DNA of 64,000 nucleotides from Streptomyces marianii (GCF_005795905.1 NZ_VAWE01000001.1:2824501-2888500); one strand, 5' to 3'. Numbered from the stretch's first letter, positions 45,801 through 55,189 are shown. Notes: a model not told the origin generated them from the letters alone. A program made the numbers and translations.

Positions 45801-46584
45801 GCCGCTCGGCGAGGAGGGACGCCCGGTGGACGAGTTCGGCGTAGTCGAGGACCCCCTGGAGGTCCAGCACGTCCAGGTACTCGGCGAGGAAGGCCGCTGC
45901 CGCGCCCCAGTCGGGTCGTCCCGTCCGGCGGGCGAAGGCCGACAGCGCGTCCGGGCCGAGGCCGAGCTCCCGGCTGCGGGCGAGCACCGCACGCACCTCG
46001 TCGGCGAAGCCGCGGGTGGTGAGGCATGCCCGCAGCTCGGCGGGCCAGCGCACGCCGGCCCGCCCCTCCCGTTCCAGGTCGAGCTGTCCGGCCAGCAGAT
46101 CGCGGACGGTCACGTCCTGCTCGGGACCGGACAGCAGGCGCAGCGGTTCGGCGAACAGGTCCGCCTCCTGGTGGGCCCGCACCAGCGCGTAGCAGTAGGA
46201 GTGGAAGGTGGTGGCCTGCGGCGCCCGTGCGCCGCCGAGGCGCACGGCCATCCGGTCGCGCAGTTCGACCGCCGCCTTCCGGCTGAAGGTGAGCACCAGC
46301 AGCCGCTCCGGGTCGGCCCCCCGCTCGATCCTGGCGGCGACCGCCTCGACGAGGGTCGTCGTCTTTCCGGTGCCCGGCCCGGCGAGTACCAGCAGCGGCC
46401 CGCGCTCGTGGTCAACCACCGCGCGCTGGGCGGCGTCCAGGAGAGGGGGATCCACCGGGCCCGGCGAGGTACGCACCAGTCGGTACGCGCCCGGGGTCCG
46501 CCCCCTGTGCCCTTGCGGGCCATGGGGGAACCCCTGCCGTACCCGACGGTGCGGTGTACGCCCGGTGGAGGAGGAGGAACTCAC
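42877..46584 (-). CDS. adnA: AdnA-like helicase-nuclease subunit with iron-sulfur nuclease
   Basis: This 1235-aa protein has an N-terminal UvrD-type motor (Walker A VLAGPGTGKTTTLVEAV, Walker B VFVDEYQDTDPAQVR, GDPDQSIYAFRGAD). The C-terminal nuclease has YVVDFKTGRQT and cysteines typical of an iron-sulfur staple (NSCALQWFLGRE and CEHCAFRSSC). It is the partner of the downstream adnB. A Gly/Ala/Asp-rich insert of about 140 residues (roughly 475-615) interrupts the motor. The start is a GTG with weak ribosome site; a downstream GTG (VRQGFPHG) is possible. It is 214 bp upstream of adnB. Confidence 0.9.
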   Translation of the reverse strand: MSSSSSTGRTPHRRVRQGFPHGPQGHRGRTPGAYRLVRTSPGPVDPPLLDAAQRAVVDHERGPLLVLAGPGTGKTTTLVEAVAARIERGADPERLLVLTFSRKAAVELRDRMAVRLGGARAPQATTFHSYCYALVRAHQEADLFAEPLRLLSGPEQDVTVRDLLAGQLDLEREGRAGVRWPAELRACLTTRGFADEVRAVLARSRELGLGPDALSAFARRTGRPDWGAAAAFLAEYLDVLDLQGVLDYAELVHRASLLAERPGTGEHIAQRYDAVFVDEYQDTDPAQVRLLRALAGDGRTLVAFGDPDQSIYAFRGADVNGILDFPAAFRRRDGRRAPVAVLRSSRRSGAVPLSATRLLTQRMPLPRLPADRVRAHRELTAARSGGRVEVYTYPTASTELDNVADILRRAHLEEGVPWNDMAVLVRAGNRSLPATRRALTVAGVPVETDGDDIPLRHESAVTPLLTALRTAARPLVTSGSGPGEGGRAGGGDRDGGRGGAEGGEADGDGSVDGDREESGRGTGGRHDHGRNARAREADGGDTAVRPPAAPGSGAVAGSGPGAAPTAGTVAGHGPDAASGPGGDAGSAPGRGSDAGTGSGPGTGPGVPFREEPPIDADTAATLLTSPLGGMDTADLRRLGRALRDEERAAGNRLPPPSDVLIARALAEPERLTAHDPAYARAAQRLGALLRKARELLDGGGTAEEALWELWTGTPWPQRLERAALRGGPAGRNADRDLDAVCALFETAARAEERTGGRGALNFLDELEAQDIAADTLARRPERPAAVRLMTAHRAKGLEWGLVVVAGVQEGLWPDLRRRGSLLEADRIGRDGLAEPLTPGALLAEERRLFYVAATRARDRLVVTAVKAPSDDGDQPSRFLTELGAEPRDITGRPRRPLAVAPLVAELRATTVDPEASDALRDAAARRLARLAALTDDEGQPLVPAAHPYRWWGLQDPTHSGVPLRDRDHPVALSGSALDQLANSCALQWFLGREVRADAPATVAQGFGNVVHVLADEVASGRTPADLAVLMERLDSVWDGLVFDAPWKSVQEKEHARAALERFLRWHVMDRGGRTPVATEHDFDVTLEAGPYEVRIRGSMDRVEQDEQGRAYVVDFKTGRQTPTKDEVARHPQLAVYQLAVREGAVDEVFDARRPAPGGAELVHLRQAAPKKEGGDALPRVQSQEPLSGAWVGDLLATAAGRVLDERFTPSTGSQCEHCAFRSSCSARPEGRHIVE

Positions 46585-46826
46585 GTGGATCGCCGGTCCT
46601 GGTGGGTGTGCTGACGGTGGTGACGACGGGCCCGATGCGGGTGCGCGGGCGGGGCGGGCGGGCCTGGGGGCCGCTGGAGGACGTGGCCTGCGGCGCGGGC
46701 GCCACCGGCGGTGGGGAAGACGCTACGCCCACGGGTGCCCCCGCCGCGGACGGACCGCTCGGGACCACCGCGGACAGGGCCCCCGGACTCCGGACATCCC
46801 ATCGCACCGCCGAATGGCGGAAGCTG

Positions 46827-47201
46827 TCAGATGTGAGCTCCTCCGCCCGCCCCGTCGGCCGGGTCGGCCCCGCCGTCCCAGCGCGCCCGCCGTATGTCCA
46901 GGCGCGGCACATGACCTTCCGCGCCCGGCGGCGCCTGCCGCAGCGGGGTGCCCTCGGCGCGGTAGTACCGCAGTGCCCGCAGCTCGTGGCCGGCCAGCAG
47001 GGCACCGTCGGAGCGCACCACACGCCACCAGGGCACCGACCCTCCGTAGAGTGCCATCACCCGGCCGACCTGGCGTGGCCCTCCCTCAGCGAGCCATTCG
47101 GCGACGTCCCCGTACGTCATGACCCGGCCGGGCGGGATGCGCTCGGCGACCTCGAGCACCCGCTCCGCGTACTCCGGCAGTTCCGGCACCTCATCGCTCA
47201 T
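46827..47201 (-). CDS. Alkyltransferase-like (ATL) protein
   Basis: This 124-aa protein has the DNA-binding domain of O6-alkylguanine-DNA alkyltransferase: GRVMTYGDVAEWLAEGG and QVGRVMALYGG. The active-site PCHR of true MGMT is replaced by PWWRV, so it cannot accept an alkyl group. ATL proteins flag O6-alkylguanine for nucleotide excision repair. The ATG at 47201 (MSDEVPELPEYAERVLEV) was chosen over an upstream hydrophobic extension to 47279. It lies 242 bp upstream of adnA, in a repair-rich stretch. Confidence 0.9.
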   Translation of the reverse strand: MSDEVPELPEYAERVLEVAERIPPGRVMTYGDVAEWLAEGGPRQVGRVMALYGGSVPWWRVVRSDGALLAGHELRALRYYRAEGTPLRQAPPGAEGHVPRLDIRRARWDGGADPADGAGGGAHI

Positions 47202-47407
47202 CCGGCCCATCTTGCCCCATGCCACCGACAGCGGGCCGGGAGCGCCGTTGATCGCATATACCAAGACAAAGAAGGGCAAGCAGTGCAGCGCGCATCTCCG
47301 CGGCGCACCCTGATGCCATGCTCTGTCGGCTCACCGTGCCACCATCGTCCGGGCGGTGACTGGTGATACGAGATCAAGAAGAGACCGACACGACGAAGGA
47401 GCTGGGC

Positions 47408-50272
47408 GTGCAGCCTCCCGCGGCGGCGAGCACCTCCGGTTCCGAGTCGCGCTCCGGAACCGCCGGACCGCACCAGGAGCCCGCCAGAAACCGGGAGATC
47501 CCGCCGGCCGACCCGGCCACGGCGTCCTCCCCGGCCCCTTCCGAGGCCTCCCCCGCGGCCGGCGACGCCGAGGAGCGCACCCGGCCGGCCGGCTCCCCGC
47601 GCCCCGCGGCCGACTCCGGGCGCCGCGAGGCGGAGCGCGAACGGCAGCGCCCGGACGGGGCCTGCGGTGACGGCGGCGACGTGGCCCACATCGACCGGCT
47701 CTCCGGCGACGAGCCCCTGCTGCCGGCCCGCGTCCACCGCCCCTCCGATCTGACGCGTCTGCTCGCGGGCATCCTGGCGATCGCCGTCGTCCTGGGTCTC
47801 GCCGCCTTCGCCCACGGCACGACCAGCGGCCTCGAGTCGGACATCTCCAAGGGCACCGGCCAAGCCCCCGACCTGCTGGTGAAGCTCGCCGGACTGATGT
47901 CGAGCATCGCCGTGCTCCTCGTCCCGGTCGCCTTCGCCATCGAACGGCTGATCAAGCGGGACGGACTGCGCATCGCCGACGGCGTACTCGCGGCCGTACT
48001 CGCCCACGGGGTGACGCTCGCCACCGATCTCTGGGTCGCCAAGGCCGCACCCAGCCAGATCCAGGACGCACTGACCCAGCCCGCCTCGGGCGGCGGGCTC
48101 ACCGACCCGGTCCACGGTTACCTGGCGCCCGTGATCGCCTATATGACGGCGGTCGGCATGGCACGCAGGCCTCGCTGGCGGGTCGCGCTGTGGGGCGTGC
48201 TCCTGCTCGACGCCTTCGCGATGCTCGTCGCCGGCTACACCACACCGTTCTCGATCATCCTGACCGTGCTGATCGGCTGGACCGTCGCGTACGGCACGCT
48301 CTACACGGTCGGCTCCCCGAACGTACGACCGACCGGTCAGACCCTCCTCGCCGGACTGCGGCACGTCGGATTCCGCCCCGTCACGGCCATGCGGGCCGAG
48401 GACGTACCGGACTCCGCCGACCAGGGCGACAGGGGGCGGCGGTACCTCGTCACCCTGGAGGACGGCCCACCGCTCGACGTCACCGTCGTCGACCGCGAGC
48501 AGCAGGCGCACGGCTACTTCTACCGGGTGTGGCGCCGACTGACGCTGCGGAGCATCACCACCCGCCGTTCCACCCAGTCGCTGCGGCAGGCGCTGGAGCA
48601 GGAGGCCCTGCTCGCCTACGCCGCCATCGCCGCCGGCGCCAACGCGCCCAAGCTGATCGCCACGTCCGAGCTGGGCCCGGACGCCGTCATGCTCGTGTAC
48701 GAGCACCTCGGCGGCCGCTCGCTCGACTCCATGCCCGACGAGGAGATCACCGACGAGGTGGTCCACGGCGCGTTCAGGCAGGTGCGGGCACTGCAGTCAC
48801 GCCGTATCGCGCACCGCAGGCTCACCGGCGACGCGATCCTGGTGGATCGTTCCGGCAGGGTCGTGCTGACCGATCTGCGCGGCGGTGAGATCGCGGCCGG
48901 CGACGTGGTGCTGCGCATGGACATCGCGCAGTTGCTGACCACGGTGGGCCTGCGCGTGGGCGCCGGGCGCGCGGTCGCCGCGGCCGTCGAGGTGCTGGGC
49001 TCCGACACGGTCGCGGCCTGTCTGCCGCTACTGCAGCCGATCGCGCTCAGCCGCTCCACCCGCGCGACACTGCGGCGGCTCGCCAGGGAACGGGCGCAGC
49101 GCGAGCGCGAGGCGGTGCTCGCGGCGGCGGAGTCGGCGCGGCAGGCCAGGGCGGAGCAGGGCCCCGACGGCGCCGAGGACGACCGCAGGGCAGCCCGCAA
49201 GTCGCTGCGCGCCGAGAAGCAGGCCGAGAAGCGGGCCATGGACGAGGCGCTCGACGAGGCGCGCGAGGAGGACCTCCTCGCCCAGATCCGCCACCAGGTG
49301 CTGCTGATCCGGCCGCAGGCACCGGTGGAACCGGCCCGGCTGGAGCGGATCAGGCCGCGCACGCTGGTCAGTCTGATCGCCGGAGCCATCGCCGCCTACT
49401 TCCTGCTGTCACAGCTCACGCGGACCGATCTCGGGGTGGTCGGCCGGGCCGACTGGGCCTGGGTCGCCGCCGCGGTCCTGTTCTCGGCACTGAGCTATGT
49501 CGCGGCGGCGATGAGCCTGCTGGGATTCGTGCCCGAGCGGGTTCCGTTCCTGCGGACCGTCGTCGCGCAGGTCGCGGGCTCGTTCGTGAAGATCGTGGCC
49601 CCGGCCGCCGTCGGCGGAGTCGCCCTGAACACCCGCTTCCTCCAGCGCTCCGGCGTCCGCCCCGGACTGGCGGTGGCGAGCGTGGGCGCCTCGCAGCTCT
49701 TCGGCCTCGGCGCCCACATCCTGCTGCTACTGGCCTTCGGGTACCTCACCGGCACGGAGAAGACGTCGTCGTTCACACCGTCGAGGACGGTCATCGCGGG
49801 ACTGCTGACGGTGGCCGTGCTCGTGCTCGTGGTGACCGCCATCCCGTTCCTGCGGAAGTTCGTCGCCACACGACTGCGGTCCCTGTTCGCCGGGGTCGTC
49901 CCGCGCATGCTGGACGTGCTCCAGCGGCCGGGCAAGCTCCTCACGGGCATCGGCGGCATGCTGCTGCTCACCGGCTCCTTCGTCATGTGCCTGGACGCCT
50001 CCATCCGGGCCTTCGGCAACGGCGACCAGCAACTCAGCTACGCCAGCATCGCCGTCGTCTTCCTGGCCGGCAACGCGCTGGGGTCCGCCGCTCCCACCCC
50101 GGGCGGTGTGGGAGCGGTGGAGGGTGCGCTGACCTTCGGCCTCATCGCGGTGGGGCTGCCCGCCGAGGTCGCGGCCCCGGCGGTGCTGCTCTACCGGCTG
50201 CTGACGCTGTGGCTGCCGGTGCTGCCGGGATGGCTGTCCTTCAACCACCTCACCCGCAAGGGCGCACTCTAG
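47408..50272 (+). CDS. Membrane protein with kinase-like and flippase-like (LPG synthase TM) domains
   Basis: This 954-aa protein has three parts. After a disordered Pro/Ala/Glu-rich N-terminus come about four transmembrane helices (residues 115-290). A central protein-kinase-like domain follows, but it is degenerate: HRRLTGDAILVD stands where HRD is expected and LTDLRGG where DFG is expected. The C-terminal 300 residues hold seven to eight helices of the UPF0104/lysylphosphatidylglycerol-synthase TM type (SAAPTPGGVGAVEGAL). It may move or modify a lipid-linked molecule. The GTG at 47408 was chosen because AAGGAG sits 6 nt upstream; a GTG at 47363 lacks this. Confidence 0.75.
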   Translation: MQPPAAASTSGSESRSGTAGPHQEPARNREIPPADPATASSPAPSEASPAAGDAEERTRPAGSPRPAADSGRREAERERQRPDGACGDGGDVAHIDRLSGDEPLLPARVHRPSDLTRLLAGILAIAVVLGLAAFAHGTTSGLESDISKGTGQAPDLLVKLAGLMSSIAVLLVPVAFAIERLIKRDGLRIADGVLAAVLAHGVTLATDLWVAKAAPSQIQDALTQPASGGGLTDPVHGYLAPVIAYMTAVGMARRPRWRVALWGVLLLDAFAMLVAGYTTPFSIILTVLIGWTVAYGTLYTVGSPNVRPTGQTLLAGLRHVGFRPVTAMRAEDVPDSADQGDRGRRYLVTLEDGPPLDVTVVDREQQAHGYFYRVWRRLTLRSITTRRSTQSLRQALEQEALLAYAAIAAGANAPKLIATSELGPDAVMLVYEHLGGRSLDSMPDEEITDEVVHGAFRQVRALQSRRIAHRRLTGDAILVDRSGRVVLTDLRGGEIAAGDVVLRMDIAQLLTTVGLRVGAGRAVAAAVEVLGSDTVAACLPLLQPIALSRSTRATLRRLARERAQREREAVLAAAESARQARAEQGPDGAEDDRRAARKSLRAEKQAEKRAMDEALDEAREEDLLAQIRHQVLLIRPQAPVEPARLERIRPRTLVSLIAGAIAAYFLLSQLTRTDLGVVGRADWAWVAAAVLFSALSYVAAAMSLLGFVPERVPFLRTVVAQVAGSFVKIVAPAAVGGVALNTRFLQRSGVRPGLAVASVGASQLFGLGAHILLLLAFGYLTGTEKTSSFTPSRTVIAGLLTVAVLVLVVTAIPFLRKFVATRLRSLFAGVVPRMLDVLQRPGKLLTGIGGMLLLTGSFVMCLDASIRAFGNGDQQLSYASIAVVFLAGNALGSAAPTPGGVGAVEGALTFGLIAVGLPAEVAAPAVLLYRLLTLWLPVLPGWLSFNHLTRKGAL

Positions 50273-50358
50273 GCGTACGCGCCGGGCGCTCCGGCCGCCG
50301 GGCCTCGCCCGGCGGCCGCCGACAGGCGGCGCGGCGCGCGGGACCGCAGGATGGGGTC

Positions 50359-52116
50359 ATGCCGACCTCCCCCACCGGCCGCCACGCCGCCGGCCCCAAC
50401 CCCGGCGGAGACGGCCGGGACACCGACGCCCCCGGCCCGCCGGAGGGGCACGGCCCGCACGGGGACACCCCGGCCATTCGTACGGACGACGCGGCAGGGG
50501 ACGACGCCGGCCCCGGCGTCGTCACCGCCGACCGCCCCGGGCGTCGCGGCGGCATCGCCGCACGGCGCGCCGGGACCCTGCTCGCCGCCGCGACCGCCAC
50601 CATGCTCCTCGTCACCGCCGGCTGCTCCGACGGCGGAGGCGGAAACGGAAACGGGGAGCAGCGCGACCGCGACCTCGGCAGCCAGAACCTCGACTGGAAG
50701 CCGTGCCCGGCTCCCTCGGAGGCCGAGGGCGGCGGCACCGCGCCCTCTCCGCTGCCCGGCGGCACGAAGTGGGAGTGCTCCTTCATGGAGGTCCCGCGTG
50801 ACTGGGCGGAGCCCGACGGCGAGACCATCGAGCTGGCCCTGATCCGGGCGAAGGCCCGTGACCAGGCCGACCGGATCGGTTCGCTGATCTTCAACTTCGG
50901 CGGCCCCGGCGGCTCCGGGGTCAGCACGCTGCCGGCGGCGGCACAGGACTTCGAGCGGCTGCGCGCCCGCTACGACCTGGTGAGCTTCGACCCGAGGGGC
51001 GTCGGCCGCAGCCAGCCCGTCGAGTGCCTCGACGACCCGGAGCTGGACCAGTACTACGCCCAGGACGCCACCCCGGACGACAGTGCCGAGGAGAAGACGT
51101 ACAGCGACAACCTGAGCAGGTACGACGCGGCCTGCGAGGAGAACTCGGGCCCGGACCTGCCCCACGTAGGCACCACCAACGCAGCACGGGACATGGATCT
51201 GATGCGCCAGGTCCTCGGCGACGACAAGCTGCACTACTTCGGCATCTCCTACGGGACGGAGCTCGGCGGCGTCTACGCACACCTCTTCCCGGAGAACGTC
51301 GGACGGGCGGTCTTCGACGCCGTCGTCGACCCGACCAGCACCGCGGTGGAGGGCTCGCTCGGCCAGGCCAGGGGCTTCCAGCTGGCGTTCACCAACTTCG
51401 CGGAGGACTGCGTCGCGCGGGGTGACGCCTGCCAGCTGCCGGGCAGCACGCCTGAGGAGATCCAGCAGTTCGTCATCGACCTCCAGAACCGGCTGGAGAA
51501 GAAGCCGATCCCCGGCATCGGCGACCGCGAGCTCACCCAGACCCAGGCGACCAACGGCATCGCCCAGGCCCTCTACTCCAAGGAGTACTGGCCGCTGCTG
51601 GAGCAGGGACTCGACGAGGCGGACGGCGGTGACGGCTCGCTGCTGCTCGCACTGTCCGACGCGATGAACGGCCGCAACAGAGAGGGGCAGTACAGCAACC
51701 TCCAGGCGGCCAACGCGGCCATCAACTGCGTGGACTTCAAGGAGCGGTACTCGATGGAGCAGACGAAGGCCAGGCTCCCCGAGTTCCGCGAGGCCTCGCC
51801 GATCTTCGGCGACTACCTCGGGTGGGGTCTGATGGGCTGCAAGCACTGGCCGGTGCCCGGGCAGTGGGAGACGCCCGACGTCAGTGCGCCCGGCGCGGCC
51901 CCCATCCTCGTCATCGGCAACACCGGCGACCCGGCGACGCCGTACGAGGGCGCCCGGGCCATGGTCCAGGCGCTCGGCAAGGGCGTGGGGGTCGAGCTGA
52001 CATACGAAGGCGAGGGCCACGGCGCCTACAACAGCGGCAGCAAGTGCGTGGCGGCCGCGGTGGACCAGTACCTGCTGAACGGGAAGGTCCCGGCTTCCGG
52101 AACCGTCTGCCAGTGA
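50359..52116 (+). CDS. Secreted S33 alpha/beta hydrolase (tripeptidyl aminopeptidase-like lipoprotein)
   Basis: This 585-aa secreted hydrolase has a disordered N-terminus of about 70 residues, then a signal segment ending in the lipobox LLVTAGC (cysteine near 92). The hydrolase domain has the oxyanion motif GGPGGSGV, nucleophile GISYGTELGG, acid in NTGDPATPYEGA and histidine in GEGHGAY. Relatives are the Streptomyces SlpD/SlpE and tripeptidyl aminopeptidases. It is paralogous to the next gene, suggesting tandem duplication. The long region before the lipobox is unusual for a lipoprotein. Confidence 0.88.
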   Translation: MPTSPTGRHAAGPNPGGDGRDTDAPGPPEGHGPHGDTPAIRTDDAAGDDAGPGVVTADRPGRRGGIAARRAGTLLAAATATMLLVTAGCSDGGGGNGNGEQRDRDLGSQNLDWKPCPAPSEAEGGGTAPSPLPGGTKWECSFMEVPRDWAEPDGETIELALIRAKARDQADRIGSLIFNFGGPGGSGVSTLPAAAQDFERLRARYDLVSFDPRGVGRSQPVECLDDPELDQYYAQDATPDDSAEEKTYSDNLSRYDAACEENSGPDLPHVGTTNAARDMDLMRQVLGDDKLHYFGISYGTELGGVYAHLFPENVGRAVFDAVVDPTSTAVEGSLGQARGFQLAFTNFAEDCVARGDACQLPGSTPEEIQQFVIDLQNRLEKKPIPGIGDRELTQTQATNGIAQALYSKEYWPLLEQGLDEADGGDGSLLLALSDAMNGRNREGQYSNLQAANAAINCVDFKERYSMEQTKARLPEFREASPIFGDYLGWGLMGCKHWPVPGQWETPDVSAPGAAPILVIGNTGDPATPYEGARAMVQALGKGVGVELTYEGEGHGAYNSGSKCVAAAVDQYLLNGKVPASGTVCQ

Positions 52117-52256
52117 CGGACGGGCCGCACGGTGCGCGGGTCGCCCGGCGAGCGGCCCGGCACCGGCCGGGCTTGCCCGGGCTCCCTCGTCACTGTCAGT
52201 GACGGCACCTAGGATGGCTCAGCAGTGGAGCGGACAGGCGATGCACGGGGGCAGGA

Positions 52257-53795
52257 ATGTCTTTGCTGACGAGGCCGGCCGCGGCGGCCGTGGCGCTGGC
52301 GCTGGCCGGCGGGGCGCTGGCGGCCTGTGACACGGGCGGTGGTCCGGGGGCGGACGGCGGGGGCCGCCCCGCGGCATCCCTCCCGGTGAGGCAGGGCGAC
52401 GCCGCCCACGGTCTTCCCGACGCGCTCACGAAGCAGCGTCCGCGATGGGAGCCCTGCGCGGGCGCGGAGGGCTGGACCTGCGCGTCGGTGAAGGTCCCGC
52501 TCGACTACGGCGCCCCGGAAGGCGAGACGATCTCCATCGCGCTCATCCGCCGCCCGGCGCGGGACGAGGACCGACGCCTCGGCTCGCTGCTGTTCAACTT
52601 CGGTGGCCCCGGAGTCTCCGGCGTCGATCTGCTGCCCCGTGCGTCGGCGGAGTACGAGAAGCTCAACTCGCGCTACGACCTGGTGGGTTTCGACCCGCGC
52701 GGGGTGTCGGGGAGTGCGGGCGTGGTGTGCCGCGACGACGCGGGCACGGAGGAGGCCGCCGAGCGCGTCGACCTCACCCCCGACACGACCGCCGAAGAGG
52801 CGGCCTACTTCGCGGACGCCAGGGACTTCGGCGAGGGCTGCGCGCGCCGCGCCGGAAAGCTCCTCGCCCATGTGGGCACGGCGAACGCCGCACGCGACAT
52901 GGACGTCGTCCGCCATGTCCTGGGCGACCTCAAGCTCAACTACTTCGGCATCTCGTACGGCACCCAGCTCGGCGGCACGTACGCCCATCTCTTCCCGGAG
53001 AACGTGGGACGGACGGTGCTGGACGCGGCGGTCGACCCGACGGCGGACACCGTGGGGCACGCCCGCAACCAGACCACCGGCTTCCAGCGCGCCCTGGACA
53101 ACTACCTCACGAGCAGGGGCGAGGACCCGAAGCGGGGCACGGCCCGGATAGCGGCGCTGCTTGAGCGGATCGACCGGAAGCCGCTTCCGGCCGGCGACGA
53201 CCGTGAGCTGAACCAGGGCCTCGCGCTCACGGGAATCGTGCTGCCCCTCTACTCGCAGACCATGTGGCCCGCTCTCACGGCGGCCCTCGAGGAGGCGGAG
53301 CGGGGGCGCGGAACGAAACTGCTGGCCCTGGCCGACTCGTACAACGACCGTGAACGGGACGGCAGTTACGGTACGCAGTCCCACTCGCAGCGGGCGATAT
53401 CGTGCGCGGACGCAGAACAGCGCCCGACCCCTGCCGAGGCGAAGGCCCTGCTGCCGGAGTTCGAGCGGATATCCCCGGTGTTCGGTCCGTTCCTGGCGTG
53501 GGACACGGCGGGATGGTGCGCGGACTGGCCGGTCCCCGGGGAGCACGAGACGCCCGAGACCAGTGCGAAGGGCGCGGGCCCGATCCTGGTCGTGGGCACG
53601 ACCGGTGACCCGGCGACACCGTACGAGGGCGCCCGGCGGATGGCGGACGAGCTGGGCGAGGGTGTCGGCATCCTGCTCACCAACAAAGGCGAGGGCCATG
53701 GCGGCTACACCCCGTCGAACGGATGCGTGACGGGGATCGTGGACGGCTATCTGCTGGACGGCGAGGTGCCGGAGGACGGCAGGACCTGCGGCTAG
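52257..53795 (+). CDS. Secreted S33 alpha/beta hydrolase lipoprotein (paralogue)
   Basis: This 512-aa lipoprotein begins with a compact signal peptide (MSLLTRPAAAAVALALAGG) and lipobox LAAC. The catalytic elements mirror the upstream gene: FGGPGVSGV, GISYGTQLGG, TTGDPATPYEGARR and GEGHGGY. The family releases tripeptides or dipeptides from the N-termini of extracellular proteins. The start follows GCAGGA with short spacing. Separated from its paralogue by 140 bp, it was probably made by tandem duplication. Confidence 0.9.
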   Translation: MSLLTRPAAAAVALALAGGALAACDTGGGPGADGGGRPAASLPVRQGDAAHGLPDALTKQRPRWEPCAGAEGWTCASVKVPLDYGAPEGETISIALIRRPARDEDRRLGSLLFNFGGPGVSGVDLLPRASAEYEKLNSRYDLVGFDPRGVSGSAGVVCRDDAGTEEAAERVDLTPDTTAEEAAYFADARDFGEGCARRAGKLLAHVGTANAARDMDVVRHVLGDLKLNYFGISYGTQLGGTYAHLFPENVGRTVLDAAVDPTADTVGHARNQTTGFQRALDNYLTSRGEDPKRGTARIAALLERIDRKPLPAGDDRELNQGLALTGIVLPLYSQTMWPALTAALEEAERGRGTKLLALADSYNDRERDGSYGTQSHSQRAISCADAEQRPTPAEAKALLPEFERISPVFGPFLAWDTAGWCADWPVPGEHETPETSAKGAGPILVVGTTGDPATPYEGARRMADELGEGVGILLTNKGEGHGGYTPSNGCVTGIVDGYLLDGEVPEDGRTCG

Positions 53796-53915
53796 GGCCG
53801 CATCAGGGCGACCACCGCCCTCGCCCCCCGCACGCGAAGGAGAGCGGGCATCTTCCCACCCGCCGGCGCAGGCGGCGAAGGCCGGCACCATCCACACGCC
53901 GGCAGCCGCACGCGA

Positions 53916-53946
53916 AAGGGGCCGGCCCGATGCGGGCCGACCCCTT
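53916..53946. terminator. Bidirectional terminator before moeZ
   Basis: Arms AAGGGGCCGGCCCG and its near-complement (one G-T pair) form a 14-bp stem with a 3-nt loop, followed by TT on the plus strand. It lies between the convergent S33 hydrolase and moeZ genes. Confidence 0.75.
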
Positions 53947-53963
53947 TGCTCCGGAGCGCGGGT

Positions 53964-55142
53964 CTAGTAGACCGGCTTGTCCGGCTCGATCTGGTTGACC
54001 CAGCCGATCACGCCTCCACCGACGTGCACGGCGTCGGCGAAGCCGGCCGACTTGAGCACCGCCAGGACTTCCGCACTGCGGACACCCGTCTTGCAGTGCA
54101 GGACGATCTTCCTGTCCTGCGGCAGGTCCTGGAGGGCATTGCCCATCAGGAACTCGTTCTTGGGGATCAGACGCGCGCCGGGGATCGCGACGATCTCGTA
54201 CTCGTTCGGCTCGCGGACGTCGATGATGTCGATGCTCTCGCCGTCGTCGATCCACTCCTTGAGCTGCTTCGGAGTGATCGTGGAGCCGAGCGCCGCCTCC
54301 TGGGCCTCCTCGGACACGACACCGCAGAAGGCCTCGTAGTCGATGAGTTCGGTGACGGTCGGGTTCTCACCGCAGACCGCGCAGTTCGGGTCCCTGCGAA
54401 CCTTCACCTGGCGGTACTGCATCTCCAGGGCGTCGTAGATCATCAGTCGGCCGACCAGCGGCTCGCCGATGCCGGCCAGCAGCTTGATGGCCTCGTTGAC
54501 CTGGATGGACCCGATGGACGCGCAGAGCACGCCCAGCACGCCGCCCTCGGCGCAGGAGGGCACCATGCCGGGCGGCGGGGGCTCCGGGTACAGGCAGCGG
54601 TAGCAGGGGCCGTGCTCGGACCAGAACACCGAGGCCTGGCCGTCGAAGCGGTAGATCGACCCCCACACGTACGGCTTGTTGAGCAGCACGCACGCGTCGT
54701 TGACCAGGTAGCGGGTGGCGAAGTTGTCCGTGCCGTCGACGATGAGGTCGTACTGGCTGAAGATGTCCATCACGTTCTCGGCCTCGAGCCGCTCCTCGTG
54801 AAGGACCACGTTCACGTACGGGTTGATGCCCTTGACGCTGTCACGCGCGGATTCGGCCTTGGAACGACCGATGTCCGACTGGCTGTGGATGATCTGACGC
54901 TGCAGGTTCGACTCGTCGACCTCGTCGAACTCCACGATGCCGAGCGTGCCGACACCCGCCGCCGCCAGGTACATCAGCGCCGGCGAGCCCAGGCCACCGG
55001 CGCCCACACAGAGCACCTTGGCGTTCTTCAGCCGCTTCTGCCCGTCCATCCCGACATCGGGGATGATCAGGTGGCGGGAGTACCTGCGGACCTCGTCTAC
55101 GGTGAGCTCGGCGGCCGGCTCGACCAGGGGTGGCAGCGACAC
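53964..55142 (-). CDS. moeZ: MoeZ adenylyltransferase/sulfurtransferase
   Basis: This 392-aa protein has an E1-like adenylation domain (CVGAGGLGSPALMYLAAAG near residue 46, zinc pairs CYRC and CAVC) and a C-terminal rhodanese domain whose active cysteine is in VLHCKTGVRSAEV. MoeZ activates small ubiquitin-like carriers such as MoaD or CysO and gives them sulfur for molybdopterin, thiamine or cysteine synthesis. The GTG start lies downstream of a SigR-type promoter, so it is probably induced by thiol stress. Confidence 0.93.
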   Translation of the reverse strand: MSLPPLVEPAAELTVDEVRRYSRHLIIPDVGMDGQKRLKNAKVLCVGAGGLGSPALMYLAAAGVGTLGIVEFDEVDESNLQRQIIHSQSDIGRSKAESARDSVKGINPYVNVVLHEERLEAENVMDIFSQYDLIVDGTDNFATRYLVNDACVLLNKPYVWGSIYRFDGQASVFWSEHGPCYRCLYPEPPPPGMVPSCAEGGVLGVLCASIGSIQVNEAIKLLAGIGEPLVGRLMIYDALEMQYRQVKVRRDPNCAVCGENPTVTELIDYEAFCGVVSEEAQEAALGSTITPKQLKEWIDDGESIDIIDVREPNEYEIVAIPGARLIPKNEFLMGNALQDLPQDRKIVLHCKTGVRSAEVLAVLKSAGFADAVHVGGGVIGWVNQIEPDKPVY

Positions 55143-55189
55143 GGGGACTCCGTCGTTGGTGGTTGCGTCAGTACGGTTGCTCTGGCTGT

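Noticed and set aside
50359..53795. Two hydrolase lipoproteins as part of a biosynthetic gene cluster
   Set aside because: They are the common S33 secreted aminopeptidase type and there are no biosynthetic neighbours.
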